Program-made: the position numbers and the translations under genes
Origin: Alistipes sp.
GTDB lineage: Bacteria > Bacillota > Clostridia > Oscillospirales > Ruminococcaceae
NCBI GenBank assembly: GCA_023667265.1
Contig: JAMPAJ010000001.1
Coordinates: 21,714 to 85,713 of the forward strand
Reading direction: 5' to 3'
Length of the DNA: 64,000 bases
Shown here: positions 1 to 8,524 of the stretch, piece by piece
How the letters are laid out: the number at the start of each line of letters is the position of its first letter
How positions within the stretch are numbered: the first letter of the stretch is position 1
The notes under the pieces: generated by a model
Databases searched by the model: none
Told to the model about the DNA's origin: nothing
The model's input: the letters and a program-made list of their open reading frames with translations, nothing else

Positions 1-3000
1 ATATTCCTGTAACATGGGATAACCTGGTAGTATCCGATACAAACGGAAACATCATCACTGAAAAGGTAACAGTAAAGCCTGGTAAGATCCTTATCACTCC
101 CAAGGAGACAGATGCTCCTGCAGAGGGAACAGCAACCTGGGTAATTCCCGAGGTAGAAGGAACACCCGGCGAGGCTGTTACAATGGACATCTACGTTGAC
201 GGAGCAAGCGACCTTGCAGTAGCAGGTGCGTCCTACAATGTTGTACCTGGCGACATGGCAACAGCAACAGGCGTAAATGCAGCAAATGCAGCATACGGCA
301 ACGCAAAGATCTTCGGCAATATCGCTGACAACGAGTATGCATGGGCACAGGCTGACGGCGCAGGCTCTGCAGCAGCAGATAAGGCAGTTATCATGAGCGT
401 AACATTCATGGTAAGCGAAGACGCTACAGAGGATATTCCTGTAACATGGGATAACCTGGTAGTATCCGATACAAACGGAAACATCATTACTGAAAAGGTA
501 ACAGTAAAGCCTGGTAAGATCCTTATCACTCCTAAGGAGACTGATCCTGACGCAAAGGGTGAGGCTACATGGAGAATTCTCGATGTAGAGGGAACACCTG
601 GTCAGCCTGTTACAATGCAGGTGATCGTTGACGGCGCAAATGAACTTGCAGTAGCAGGCGCGTCCTACCAGATCATTCCTGGCGATATGGCTACAGCTAC
701 AGGTGCAGGCGCATCCTGCGCAGCATACGGCGACGCAAAGATCTTCGGTAACATCGGCGGAAACGAGTACGCATGGGCACAGGTTGCCGGCGTTGGTTCT
801 GTTGGCGCTGATCAGTCAGTTATCATGACTATCACATTTATGGTAGATGAGAACGCAACTGAGGACATTCCCGTAGATTGGGCAAACGCTGTTATTTCTG
901 ATACAAACGGAAATATCATCACAGATATGGTTACACTTGAGGGCGGTTGGATCCGTATTCCTAAGGTGACAACTACAACAACAACTACAACAGCACCTGC
1001 AACAGAGGCTACAACAACTACAACAGCAGCACCTGCAACAGAAGCTACAACAACTACAACAGCAGCACCTGCAACAGAGGCTACAACTACAACAACAGCA
1101 GCACCTGCAACAGAGGCTACTACAACTACAACAACAGCTCCTGTTACAACTGTTACTACAACTGTAACAACTGCACCTCCTCCGGCTGACGGCTCTGCAC
1201 AGTGGGTAATTCCTACAGTTACAGGCGTTCCCGGACAGCCAGTTACAATGGATATTTACGTATACGGCGACACGAATCTTGCTGTTGCCGGCGCATCCTA
1301 CGGCATTGTTCCCGCTTCCAGCATGGCAGTAGCCAGCGGCGTGGGCGCAACAAACGCTGCATATGGCAATGCTAAGATTTTCGGAAATATCGAGACTAAC
1401 GAGTATGGCTGGGCACAGGCTGACGGCGCAGGCTCAGGCGCATCAAACGGCGCTATCATCATGAGTGTAACATTCATGGTAGATGAAAACGCTACAGAGG
1501 ATATTCCCGTAAGCTGGGCTAACGCAGTTATCTCCGATACAAACGGTTATATCATCACAGACAAGGTTACTCTTACAGATGGTCTTATCAAGATCGTTCT
1601 GCCTGAGACAACCACAACCACAACTACAACAACAGCACCTGCAACAGAGGCTACAACAACTACAACAGCAGCACCTGCAACAGAGGCTACAACAACTACA
1701 ACAGCAGCACCTGCAACAGAGGCTACAACTACAACAACAGCAGCACCTGCAACAGAGGCTACAACAACTACAACAACAGCTCCTGTAACAACAGTTACAA
1801 CAACTACAACAGCTCCCGTTACGATTCCGAAGGGTCATATTGCTTGGAAGATCAGCAACGGCGAGGGTCTCCCTGGAGAGACAGTTACACTTACAATGAC
1901 AGTAGTCGTTCCTGAGGGAACAGAGCTGCCTGTAAGCGGCGGTCAGTTCATACTTATTACTGATCCTGATATCATTGAGGCTGTAGGTACACCTTACGGT
2001 TCAAAGCTCTGGTACAATCCTGATACAAATGAGTTTGCATTCGGCGACGCAAACGGCGCTCTTTCTGACAGCATCAACGGCGCTGAGATGATGCAGATCA
2101 CATTCAAGATTCCCGAGGACGCAGTTCCCGGAACAGAGTACAAGGTTGACTTCGGCAGCCTTATCGTAACAGGCTTCGACGGCGAGAATATCACTGAGTA
2201 CGTAGATGCTCAGGGCGGTATTATCAAGGTTCTTCAGCCTGAAACAACAACAACTACTACAGTAACAACATCCACAGAAGCTCCTGTTGTTATCGAGACA
2301 ACAACTACGACAACTGCTCCTGTTGTTCCGGATACAACTACAACAACTGATCCTGGAATCGTTGCACCTGGTACTGTTACTACAACTACCGAGGCAACTC
2401 CCGGACCTTCAGTAGACATCTTTGCAAAGGTAAAGGTTGTTGACGGATTCTACTTCAGTCACGACCCGAGACCGCTCAAGAAGGATCACGTACAGGCACC
2501 TGCTGAGCAGATCACATATGTTGATGCTGACGGCAAGGTCGTAACAGAAGACTTCGACCTTTCTAAGGTATCGTTCAAGGAAGTGAACTCCGGTTCTGAC
2601 ATTCCTGAGGAGATCTTTGTTGATCCCGGCGAGGGCGCAGCTCCCACATACGAGACCTTTGCATACACAGTAAACGTTTACTACAACGGACTTCCTGTAG
2701 TAGTCGACGAGGACGGCACACCTGCTCAGTTTACAGCTTACATCGGTGTAAAGGGTGATAACGACTTCAACCTGAAGGCTGACGCATCCGACGCATCTAA
2801 CGTACTTGTATACTATGCAAGAGTTTCCACACTTCCTGAGGGTACAGATATTGATGACATTAACGTTGCAAGAATTGCTCCTGTAGCAAATGCACTTGTA
2901 AATGCTCATCCTGACCTTGATATGCTTGGCGCGTTCCTCTGCGATGTAGACCTTGATGTTTACAGCGCAGATAACTGGAGAACAACGAAGAACGATCGTA

Positions 3001-3152
3001 AGATCGACGCTTCCGACGCAAGCTGGATCCAGGTATACTATTCAAAGGTATCCACAGGTACAATTCCTCATACTGCATGGAACGAATCACTTGCTTCTAT
3101 GAACAGAGGCGAAAAGTTCGACGCTTATGTAGCTGACGGTACAGAAGAATAA
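1..3152 (+). CDS. scaB: ScaB-like cellulosomal scaffoldin, 5' end missing
   Basis: The gene is open from the window edge (first full codon at base 3), so its signal peptide and N-terminal modules are outside. Visible modules in order: the tail of one cohesin (to about 105), cohesins at about 130-535 and 550-965, a Thr/Ala/Pro linker (967-1185), a cohesin (1192-1605), a second linker (1608-1815), a more divergent cohesin (1830-2235), a third linker (2240-2405), then an X-module and a dockerin (2410-3152). The dockerin has two calcium-loop segments, one with NLKADASDAS and one with RKIDASDAS. In R. flavefaciens, ScaB carries many cohesins and its X-dockerin docks onto cell-bound ScaE; the following cttA and scaE genes in that order support this name. 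Cohesin 1 to 2 and 2 to 3 are joined by only about ten residues, whereas later joints use long Thr tracts. The exact cohesin total cannot be known from this window. R. champanellensis-type naming may differ. Confidence 0.85.
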   Translation, partial: IPVTWDNLVVSDTNGNIITEKVTVKPGKILITPKETDAPAEGTATWVIPEVEGTPGEAVTMDIYVDGASDLAVAGASYNVVPGDMATATGVNAANAAYGNAKIFGNIADNEYAWAQADGAGSAAADKAVIMSVTFMVSEDATEDIPVTWDNLVVSDTNGNIITEKVTVKPGKILITPKETDPDAKGEATWRILDVEGTPGQPVTMQVIVDGANELAVAGASYQIIPGDMATATGAGASCAAYGDAKIFGNIGGNEYAWAQVAGVGSVGADQSVIMTITFMVDENATEDIPVDWANAVISDTNGNIITDMVTLEGGWIRIPKVTTTTTTTTAPATEATTTTTAAPATEATTTTTAAPATEATTTTTAAPATEATTTTTTAPVTTVTTTVTTAPPPADGSAQWVIPTVTGVPGQPVTMDIYVYGDTNLAVAGASYGIVPASSMAVASGVGATNAAYGNAKIFGNIETNEYGWAQADGAGSGASNGAIIMSVTFMVDENATEDIPVSWANAVISDTNGYIITDKVTLTDGLIKIVLPETTTTTTTTTAPATEATTTTTAAPATEATTTTTAAPATEATTTTTAAPATEATTTTTTAPVTTVTTTTTAPVTIPKGHIAWKISNGEGLPGETVTLTMTVVVPEGTELPVSGGQFILITDPDIIEAVGTPYGSKLWYNPDTNEFAFGDANGALSDSINGAEMMQITFKIPEDAVPGTEYKVDFGSLIVTGFDGENITEYVDAQGGIIKVLQPETTTTTTVTTSTEAPVVIETTTTTTAPVVPDTTTTTDPGIVAPGTVTTTTEATPGPSVDIFAKVKVVDGFYFSHDPRPLKKDHVQAPAEQITYVDADGKVVTEDFDLSKVSFKEVNSGSDIPEEIFVDPGEGAAPTYETFAYTVNVYYNGLPVVVDEDGTPAQFTAYIGVKGDNDFNLKADASDASNVLVYYARVSTLPEGTDIDDINVARIAPVANALVNAHPDLDMLGAFLCDVDLDVYSADNWRTTKNDRKIDASDASWIQVYYSKVSTGTIPHTAWNESLASMNRGEKFDAYVADGTEE

Positions 3153-3159
3153 TTTCTGA

Positions 3160-3189
3160 AAAACAGGGCCTTCGGGTCCTGTTTTTTTG
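3160..3189 (+). terminator. Intrinsic terminator after scaB
   Basis: An 11-bp stem (AAAACAGGGCC paired with GGTCCTGTTTT, one G-U pair) closes on a TTCG tetraloop and runs into seven T residues. It starts 7 bases after the scaB stop, so scaB transcription probably ends here and cttA has its own promoters. Confidence 0.9.
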
Positions 3190-3251
3190 CGAAAAAGCCC
3201 CGGATTCGCGCCGCGGCGACAATTTATTGATTTCCTGCCTTAGATTACCTG

Positions 3252-3280
3252 TTGACAAGGCGAAAAAACCGTGATATAAT
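3252..3280 (+). promoter_or_regulatory. Promoter 1 upstream of cttA
   Basis: TTGACA and TATAAT are separated by 17 bases, with TG one base before the -10 box (extended -10). A transcript from here would have a leader of about 310 nt before cttA. The 3281-3440 stretch is AT-rich and holds only a weak CCG/CGG hairpin near 3386-3400. Confidence 0.8.
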
Positions 3281-3442
3281 GTAGACAGTGAAGGGAAATG
3301 TTTATTAAAAATTAACAAACAATTGCAGAATGATTAACGCGCCGGTGAAATAAATAGCGGAAATATCAGTTAATTGTGCAAAACCGCCAAAAACGGCACT
3401 GATTAATCGTCAATAATTTTTGAATAAAATATGCAGATTTCC

Positions 3443-3471
3443 TTGACTTATTGCAATTTGTGTGATAAAAT
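3443..3471 (+). promoter_or_regulatory. Promoter 2 upstream of cttA, with ~120-nt leader
   Basis: TTGACT and TAAAAT are 17 bases apart with an extended TG. The predicted start near 3478 gives a leader of about 119 nt to the cttA ATG at 3597. The leader contains GGGCAAG near its 5' end and GATGGCAGCCGGGG at about 3554-3568. The latter resembles the 3' part of a c-di-GMP-I riboswitch, but the rest of that fold is not evident. Confidence 0.65.
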
Positions 3472-3596
3472 GTAATTATGAATTTTTGGGCAAGCTATAT
3501 ATTCAGGAGTCTTGTACAAAAATGTTTCTCGGACGAAGCGTGTCAAGGCGGCACGATGGCAGCCGGGGAAAAAATATGTTAGAGAGGTATAGAACG

Positions 3597-5948
3597 ATGA
3601 AGAACTCATTATTCAAGAGAGTTGTTGCGGCAGCTGCTACAGTTCCGCTGGCTCTCACACAGGGCTTGGGCGTTGCAAACGCTATCGACGTTGCAGATAC
3701 TGTTGTAACACTCGACGGAAGTCAGTCTGCTCTTACTTACATTGAGCCCGGTAAGCCGGCAACAGCCCAGAACGACGGCTATGTAAGAGATGAGGAAGCA
3801 AAGACTTTCGAGAAGGATTCCAACTGGAACACAAGACTTTCAGTTATCCTTGCTGATATCGCAGCAGGCGAAAACAAGACAGGTACTATTGACCTCAGCA
3901 GAATCTATGAGACTGCTGTCAATAAGTCTGGCAAGTTCTCTGCTGTAACAGCAAGCCTTATCGAGAAAATCGGCGAAGTAAAGTATGTTGTTTCCGACGA
4001 GGGCGATATCACTATCACAGCTTCACTTGCTGATGTTACTCCTACATTTACAGCCAGCGGTGCAAATACAATCGGCGGCGCAATGAAGGATCTCGCTGCT
4101 CAGTACGGCGTTGAGGATCTCGACGCTCCGGACAACTTCTTCGAGGATGTTGTTATCGGCGGCGATCTGAAGATCGTTGTTAAGTCCTCTGCTCTTGCTG
4201 AAGGAACAAAGGCTGCTGCCGAGCTCTCCTTCACAGACATGGCTACAGGCAAGGTATACAACGGCACTGCTGTTGTTGACTGGGCGCTTGAGAAATTTGA
4301 CGTCCTCAAGACTACAGCTAAGAATGCTTGCGCAGAGTATGCTTCCATGGGCGTTGACGTTGCAGATGCTGAGAAGCAGATCAACGACTCCGTTTCGTTC
4401 TACGTAAACAAGCTCGAGCAGGCTAAGACATACATTGCTAAGGCTGCAACAGTTAACAGAGAGGTTAAGGATTACGGCACTGTAAGTCCTCTTATCGAAG
4501 CTGCTGATAAGAGACTCCAGGCTAACTTCAACAGAAGCCTTCCCGGCACAACTGCTACTGAGATCATGTCAAGCAGCATGGTTGTTGACCTCTACACAGA
4601 CGTTCTCAACCAGCTTAATGCAAAGTCAAGCGTTACATCATTTGATATTTCTGCCGCTGAGCTCGGCGCATTTGCTGACAGCCTCTACGATGTTAAGGCT
4701 GGCGTAAGCGGACAGAAAGCAACATTTGAGGCTAAGTTCGTTGATGCTGAGGCTGCTGAGGCTGAGACATATCTCGAGCAGACATACGTAGGCGTTGACG
4801 TTACAAACGTTTACAAGCAGGTCAACATTGAGATCGACTACAGCGCAGCAGCAGTAAGCGGCGGCTCCGTTCAGGTTGATATCAAGAGAGTTGCTGAATA
4901 CGAAGACGTTGAGATCGTTACTACAACAACATCTACAGCAGTAACAACTACAACAACAGCAGTAGATCCCAGCCAGACAACAACTACAACTGCAGTAGTT
5001 GATCCCAGCCAGACGACGACTACAACTGCAGTGGTTGATCCCAGCCAGACAACAACTACAACTGCGGTGGTTGATCCCAGTCAGACAACAACTACAACTG
5101 CAGTAGTTGATCCCAGTCAGACAACAACTACAACTGCAGTAGTTGATCCCAGCCAGACAACAACTACTACAACTGAGCCCTCCGGCCCTGTTACAGTAAC
5201 AACTGAGATGGCTGTTATTAACTTTGAATTTGATTCAGACGCTGCATTCTACTACAGCATCGACGAGCAGTTCAGCACAGATCAGATCAACACTATCAAG
5301 TACAAGGTTGAAACTGAGATCCTCACACTGGACGAAGACGGCAATATCCTTGACCGTGAGCACGTTCAGGGCGGCAGAAGCATCAGCATCAGCAAGACAA
5401 GACTCAGCTTTGCAGCTACACCTGGCGAGGTATACGACGAGATGGAAGAGTCCGGCGTTAAGCAGTTCAGACACGAGGTAGCAATAGTTGCAAATGAGGA
5501 TATCATGGCTTCTAACGGCGCTATCATTGCAAGAGCTGGTGAGACTCTCAAGGATATCGAGGGTAATGAGCTCAAGGTTGTTGTTTACGTTGGCGTAAAG
5601 GGCGACGCAGACCTTAACCTCAAGGCTGACTCCTCTGATGCTGCAACAGTTCTCGTATGGTACTCAAAGGTATCTACTCTCGAGGACAAGGATATGGTTT
5701 CCCAGCTCCAGTTCAGCAACTCTGATCTCGTAAACATCGAAGAGGATGCTATGCTCGACGAGTTTGCAGCATTCCTTGCTGACGTTAACAACGACGACGC
5801 TGAGAACAACAAGACCACTCTCAAGTCTGATAGAAGAATCGACGCTTCCGACGCATCATTCATCCAGGTTTACTACGGTCTCGTATCAACAGGCAGCGAT
5901 GCAAGCTGGGATACATGGAACAAGGTTCTCAAGAAGGTTGCTGAGTAA
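3597..5948 (+). CDS. cttA: CttA-like secreted X-dockerin protein
   Basis: The frame is open from a GTG at 3462, but the start chosen is the ATG at 3597. It has a GAGAGG ribosome-binding site and begins a clear signal peptide (MKNSLFKR, hydrophobic stretch, cut near ANA). The 783-residue product has a ~410-residue N-terminal region, a Thr/Asp/Pro linker made of six near-identical 12-residue units (VVDPSQTTTTTA type, about residues 440-528), then an X-module and a dockerin from about residue 665 with two loop segments (LNLKADSSDA and RRIDASDAS). In R. flavefaciens, CttA anchors cells to cellulose through carbohydrate-binding modules and docks on ScaE. Position and C-terminal architecture fit. 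I do not recognise a known binding module in the N-terminal region, so cellulose binding is inferred. Confidence 0.75.
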   Translation: MKNSLFKRVVAAAATVPLALTQGLGVANAIDVADTVVTLDGSQSALTYIEPGKPATAQNDGYVRDEEAKTFEKDSNWNTRLSVILADIAAGENKTGTIDLSRIYETAVNKSGKFSAVTASLIEKIGEVKYVVSDEGDITITASLADVTPTFTASGANTIGGAMKDLAAQYGVEDLDAPDNFFEDVVIGGDLKIVVKSSALAEGTKAAAELSFTDMATGKVYNGTAVVDWALEKFDVLKTTAKNACAEYASMGVDVADAEKQINDSVSFYVNKLEQAKTYIAKAATVNREVKDYGTVSPLIEAADKRLQANFNRSLPGTTATEIMSSSMVVDLYTDVLNQLNAKSSVTSFDISAAELGAFADSLYDVKAGVSGQKATFEAKFVDAEAAEAETYLEQTYVGVDVTNVYKQVNIEIDYSAAAVSGGSVQVDIKRVAEYEDVEIVTTTTSTAVTTTTTAVDPSQTTTTTAVVDPSQTTTTTAVVDPSQTTTTTAVVDPSQTTTTTAVVDPSQTTTTTAVVDPSQTTTTTTEPSGPVTVTTEMAVINFEFDSDAAFYYSIDEQFSTDQINTIKYKVETEILTLDEDGNILDREHVQGGRSISISKTRLSFAATPGEVYDEMEESGVKQFRHEVAIVANEDIMASNGAIIARAGETLKDIEGNELKVVVYVGVKGDADLNLKADSSDAATVLVWYSKVSTLEDKDMVSQLQFSNSDLVNIEEDAMLDEFAAFLADVNNDDAENNKTTLKSDRRIDASDASFIQVYYGLVSTGSDASWDTWNKVLKKVAE

Positions 5949-5979
5949 TCGGACAACCGAGTAATTAAACACAATGTCG

Positions 5980-6005
5980 ATCTGCCGTCCAAAGCGGCGG
6001 CAGAT
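5980..6005 (+). other. Intercistronic hairpin between cttA and scaE
   Basis: A perfect 8-bp stem (ATCTGCCG with CGGCAGAT) closes a 10-base loop. It is not followed by a T tract, so it looks more like a 3'-end-stabilising or processing hairpin than an efficient terminator. No separate promoter for scaE is obvious in the 91-bp gap. Confidence 0.6.
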
Positions 6006-6039
6006 AACATAAATATTTATCTGAAAGGAAAATAACACA

Positions 6040-7077
6040 ATGAAGAAGAATTCTTTAAGAAGTGCTATCGGCGCTCTGGCAGTTGCCGCAGTTAGCATGA
6101 CAGCAGCTTCTATGAACGCTTTTGCAGCTCCTGAGGCTGCCAGCCTTGGCTTCACAGATGAGCAGATCGCTGCTTCTGAATCCAAGCCTTATGTAACACT
6201 CACAAAGAAAGTTCTCACTCTTGACGAGGTAAAGGACAGCAACTATGTAGTACGTGTTAGTATGAACGTAACCGGCGCTGCTAAGAAGTACGCTGCTACT
6301 GGTTTCCACGTACACTATGACAACAGAATGACTGTTGCTATTGACGACTTTACGGAGGATCTTGCTATCTATTCAGGCTCAGCTTTTTCTCGTATCTCTC
6401 CTGGCGGTCCTATTGACGATCCTACAGCTTCTGAGCAGGGCATGGCTGGTTTCTTCGTATGCTCTTCCGGTAACGCTAACTACGGTAACGACGGTTCTAT
6501 GTGGGACATCGATATGATCCTTCCCCAGGATACAGCTGAGGGCGACGTATTCCCCTTCGATATCTACTACATCGAGTCCAAGGTTAACGAGGATCTGTTC
6601 GTAAACGTTGAGAAGGACGAGACAGGTAACCTGATGCAGGCATGGACATTCACACAGGGTATCTACAACGAGCTCTGGAATCCTAACTTCGCTGCTGATG
6701 CTGCTGACGTTGCAAGATGTGCAGCTCTGGCTAACATCAACAACACATACGATGGCTACATCGCTATCGAGGATGCTCCCGCACCTGTTGAGACAACAAC
6801 TACAACAGCTGCTCCTGTAACAACAACTACAACAACAGCTGCTCCTGTTGTTATCGAGACAACAACTACAACAGCTGCTCCTGTTACTGCAGCAACATCA
6901 ACTTCTACAACAAAGCCTGTTACAACTGCTAAGCCTGTTACATCTGCTAAGCCTGCTGCAACAACTAAGCCCGCTGGAAGCGCACCTAAGACAGGTGTTG
7001 CTGGTGTTGGCGTAGCTGCTGCTGGTCTTGCTGTAGCTCTCGGCACTGCATTTGTTCTCAGAAAGAAGGAAGACTAA
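6040..7077 (+). CDS. scaE: ScaE-like cell-wall-anchored single-cohesin protein
   Basis: A 345-residue secreted protein with a signal peptide (MKKNSLRSAIG..., cut near AFA), one cohesin-like beta domain at about residues 45-235, a Thr/Ala/Pro linker (about 245-315), and a C-terminal sorting signal: APKTG, a hydrophobic segment, then RKKED. In R. flavefaciens, ScaE is covalently fixed to the wall by sortase and its cohesin receives the X-dockerins of ScaB and CttA, so it is the anchor of the complex. The sortase motif has Ala where the canonical LPXTG has Leu. The ribosome-binding site is AAAGGAAA, and the gene ends at a strong terminator. Confidence 0.85.
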   Translation: MKKNSLRSAIGALAVAAVSMTAASMNAFAAPEAASLGFTDEQIAASESKPYVTLTKKVLTLDEVKDSNYVVRVSMNVTGAAKKYAATGFHVHYDNRMTVAIDDFTEDLAIYSGSAFSRISPGGPIDDPTASEQGMAGFFVCSSGNANYGNDGSMWDIDMILPQDTAEGDVFPFDIYYIESKVNEDLFVNVEKDETGNLMQAWTFTQGIYNELWNPNFAADAADVARCAALANINNTYDGYIAIEDAPAPVETTTTTAAPVTTTTTTAAPVVIETTTTTAAPVTAATSTSTTKPVTTAKPVTSAKPAATTKPAGSAPKTGVAGVGVAAAGLAVALGTAFVLRKKED

Positions 7078-7107
7078 TTAATTAGTCAACTAACTGAAAA
7101 CTAACAG

Positions 7108-7140
7108 AAATGCTGCAACATAACGTTGCAGCATTTTTTT
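7108..7140. terminator. Bidirectional terminator between scaE and ttcA-like gene
   Basis: A 12-bp perfect stem (AAATGCTGCAAC with GTTGCAGCATTT) has a 5-base loop and T/A runs on both sides. It lies between convergent genes and touches the stop codon of the minus-strand gene. Confidence 0.9.
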
Positions 7141-7849
7141 ACCATTTGTCAATGTGCCCCCGTATCATTGCGCCAAGGATGCGTTCCTTGACCCCGCGGC
7201 TGCGATGCTCGAGGTCGTTTATCAGCTCTTTCGTCCGCTGACGGTTTGTATGCCCGTCGGCAGGGCATTTTGATTTGACAACAGGCAGCTCAACAGTCCG
7301 GGCTGCCTTTTTTATTTCCTTCTCATGGCACAGAACAAGAGGTCGGATTATAGTCAGCTGCCTGTCCTCCAGAACAGTGACCGGAGAAAAGCAGCCTATC
7401 CTGCCCTCGGTCAGCAGGTTCATCATAAACGTCTCCACCGCGTCCTCCAGATTATGCCCAAGGGCGAGCTTATTGCAGCCGATCTCCCCGGCAAGACCGT
7501 GAAGCGCGCCTCTCCTCATCCTGGCGCAAAGACTGCACGGGGATTTCTCCCGGCGGACATCAAAAACGATCTCGCCGATCTGCGTCGGAAGAATATGATA
7601 TTCGACGCCTCGGCTGCGGCACAGCTCCGATACTGCCGAATAATCCCCGGACACTCCACCAAACTGCGGATCGACGGTAATAGCTGCGATCTCAAAATCA
7701 ATGCCGAGAAATTTCCGCAGCCGGAAAAGCCCCTCCAGCAGCACAAGACTGTCCTTGCCGCCGGAAACTCCCACTGCGATCTTATCGCCATCTGAAATCA
7801 TGTCATATTGCTGGACAGCCTTTCTCATATCCCCAAGTACACGCTGCAT
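7139..7849 (-). CDS. ttcA: TtcA-family tRNA 2-thiocytidine synthetase-like ATPase
   Basis: A 236-residue PP-loop ATPase. The start at 7849 is preferred because AGGAGG lies just upstream; the frame continues further 5' without one. Visible motifs are SGGKDS (ATP pyrophosphatase loop), a CSLC cysteine pair followed by RMRRG, GHNLEDAVET, and a later KCPADG cysteine. TtcA enzymes use a cysteine-ligated Fe-S cluster to thiolate C32 of tRNA. Many clostridial relatives of this length are annotated only as TtcA-family, so the exact tRNA target is inferred. It is convergent with scaE and divergent from the 8059 gene across an inverted repeat. Confidence 0.75.
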   Translation of the reverse strand: MQRVLGDMRKAVQQYDMISDGDKIAVGVSGGKDSLVLLEGLFRLRKFLGIDFEIAAITVDPQFGGVSGDYSAVSELCRSRGVEYHILPTQIGEIVFDVRREKSPCSLCARMRRGALHGLAGEIGCNKLALGHNLEDAVETFMMNLLTEGRIGCFSPVTVLEDRQLTIIRPLVLCHEKEIKKAARTVELPVVKSKCPADGHTNRQRTKELINDLEHRSRGVKERILGAMIRGHIDKW

Positions 7850-7862
7850 AAAAAACCTCCTG

Positions 7863-7937
7863 ATACTAATTTTCAACCACCCTATAGACAATCTTGACAG
7901 CTATAATTTTGTCTACAGTTTGATTGAAAATTAGTAT
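7863..7937. repeat. Nested inverted repeat in divergent intergenic region
   Basis: Perfect 14-bp outer arms (ATACTAATTTTCAA at 7863-7876 and its complement at 7924-7937) enclose a second pair (TAGACAA at 7885 and TTGTCTA at 7909). The 75-bp unit lies directly upstream of the ttcA-like ribosome-binding site. It could be an operator or a small non-autonomous element. The ATACTAAT ends recur in the 59.8-kb repeat. Confidence 0.75.
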
Positions 7938-7992
7938 GAAAATAGATTATAAATCTATTATACAGCAAAACAGATATTTTTTCAAGTGTGGC

Positions 7993-8021
7993 TTGCTTTT
8001 TTGCAGTTTATATGTTATAAT
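7993..8021 (+). promoter_or_regulatory. Promoter for the DUF2500-like/ung/metF group
   Basis: TTGCTT and TATAAT are separated by 17 bases, preceded by GTGTGGC. The gene starts about 38 bp downstream. It belongs to the TTGC-type -35 set seen elsewhere in the window. Confidence 0.65.
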
Positions 8022-8058
8022 ATAAATTGGAATTTTATTGCAGAAAGGACTGGTAAAA

Positions 8059-8514
8059 ATGACGCCTCAGATGAGGAATCTTTTGATATTATTGGGAGCG
8101 ATCGCGGTCGTTCTTGTACTCGTGGTACTGCTTTTCGGCGGAAAAAGCCCGTTTATGCGCATCATGAACATCTTTCTGGAGGAAACCGACGAAAGCGGAA
8201 CTCCTGTAAAAAAGGAAAAGAAAAAAAAGGGCGAGCCTGTGCAAAAAAACACCTCCCAGCCCATTGTGGAAATGGCAGAGCTTGTCCGGAAGCGCGACGA
8301 CCGCCTGCGTATAATCGAGAGCGACGGCAGGGAAGAGCTGGTGGACGCTTACTACGAGCTGGAATTTGTCACTCGTAAGGGGCAGACGCTGAAAATTCAG
8401 TGTTCCGGAAGTGCATACGGCAAAATTCCCTTCGGTCAGCAGGGCTCGCTTACATATAAGCGGAACACGCTTGTGAAATTCAAGTATTATGAGGACACGG
8501 TTTTCAACGATTGA
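8059..8514 (+). CDS. DUF2500-like single-pass membrane protein
   Basis: The ATG at 8059 follows AAAGGA. The 151-residue product has one N-terminal transmembrane segment (about residues 5-25), a Lys-rich stretch (KKEKKKKGE), and a C-terminal beta domain. The ending (AYGKIPFGQQGSLTYKRNTL then VKFKYY) resembles the DUF2500 pattern, in which a Tyr-x-x-Leu segment is followed by GDxGxLTYQGTRF. Function is unknown in that family. The ung start lies 10 bp beyond its stop, suggesting co-transcription. Confidence 0.6.
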   Translation: MTPQMRNLLILLGAIAVVLVLVVLLFGGKSPFMRIMNIFLEETDESGTPVKKEKKKKGEPVQKNTSQPIVEMAELVRKRDDRLRIIESDGREELVDAYYELEFVTRKGQTLKIQCSGSAYGKIPFGQQGSLTYKRNTLVKFKYYEDTVFND

Positions 8515-8524
8515 CAGGTGAAGT

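Noticed and set aside
1443-1838. Minus-strand frame encoding a cysteine-rich protein opposite scaB
   Set aside because: It is the antisense of the ACA/ACT Thr-codon linker, which reads as Cys runs. No ribosome-binding site or promoter fits.
3478-3596. c-di-GMP-I riboswitch in the cttA leader
   Set aside because: Only the GGCAGCCGGG-like segment and a distant GGGCAA match. The P1/P2 pairings and the GACGCAAAGCC core are missing, so it is not annotated as a riboswitch.
4960-5170. Regular 36-base repeats that could suggest a CRISPR array
   Set aside because: The units are in frame, encode the Thr/Asp/Pro linker of the cttA product and have no unique spacers. The same applies to the scaB linkers at 967-1160 and 1608-1805.
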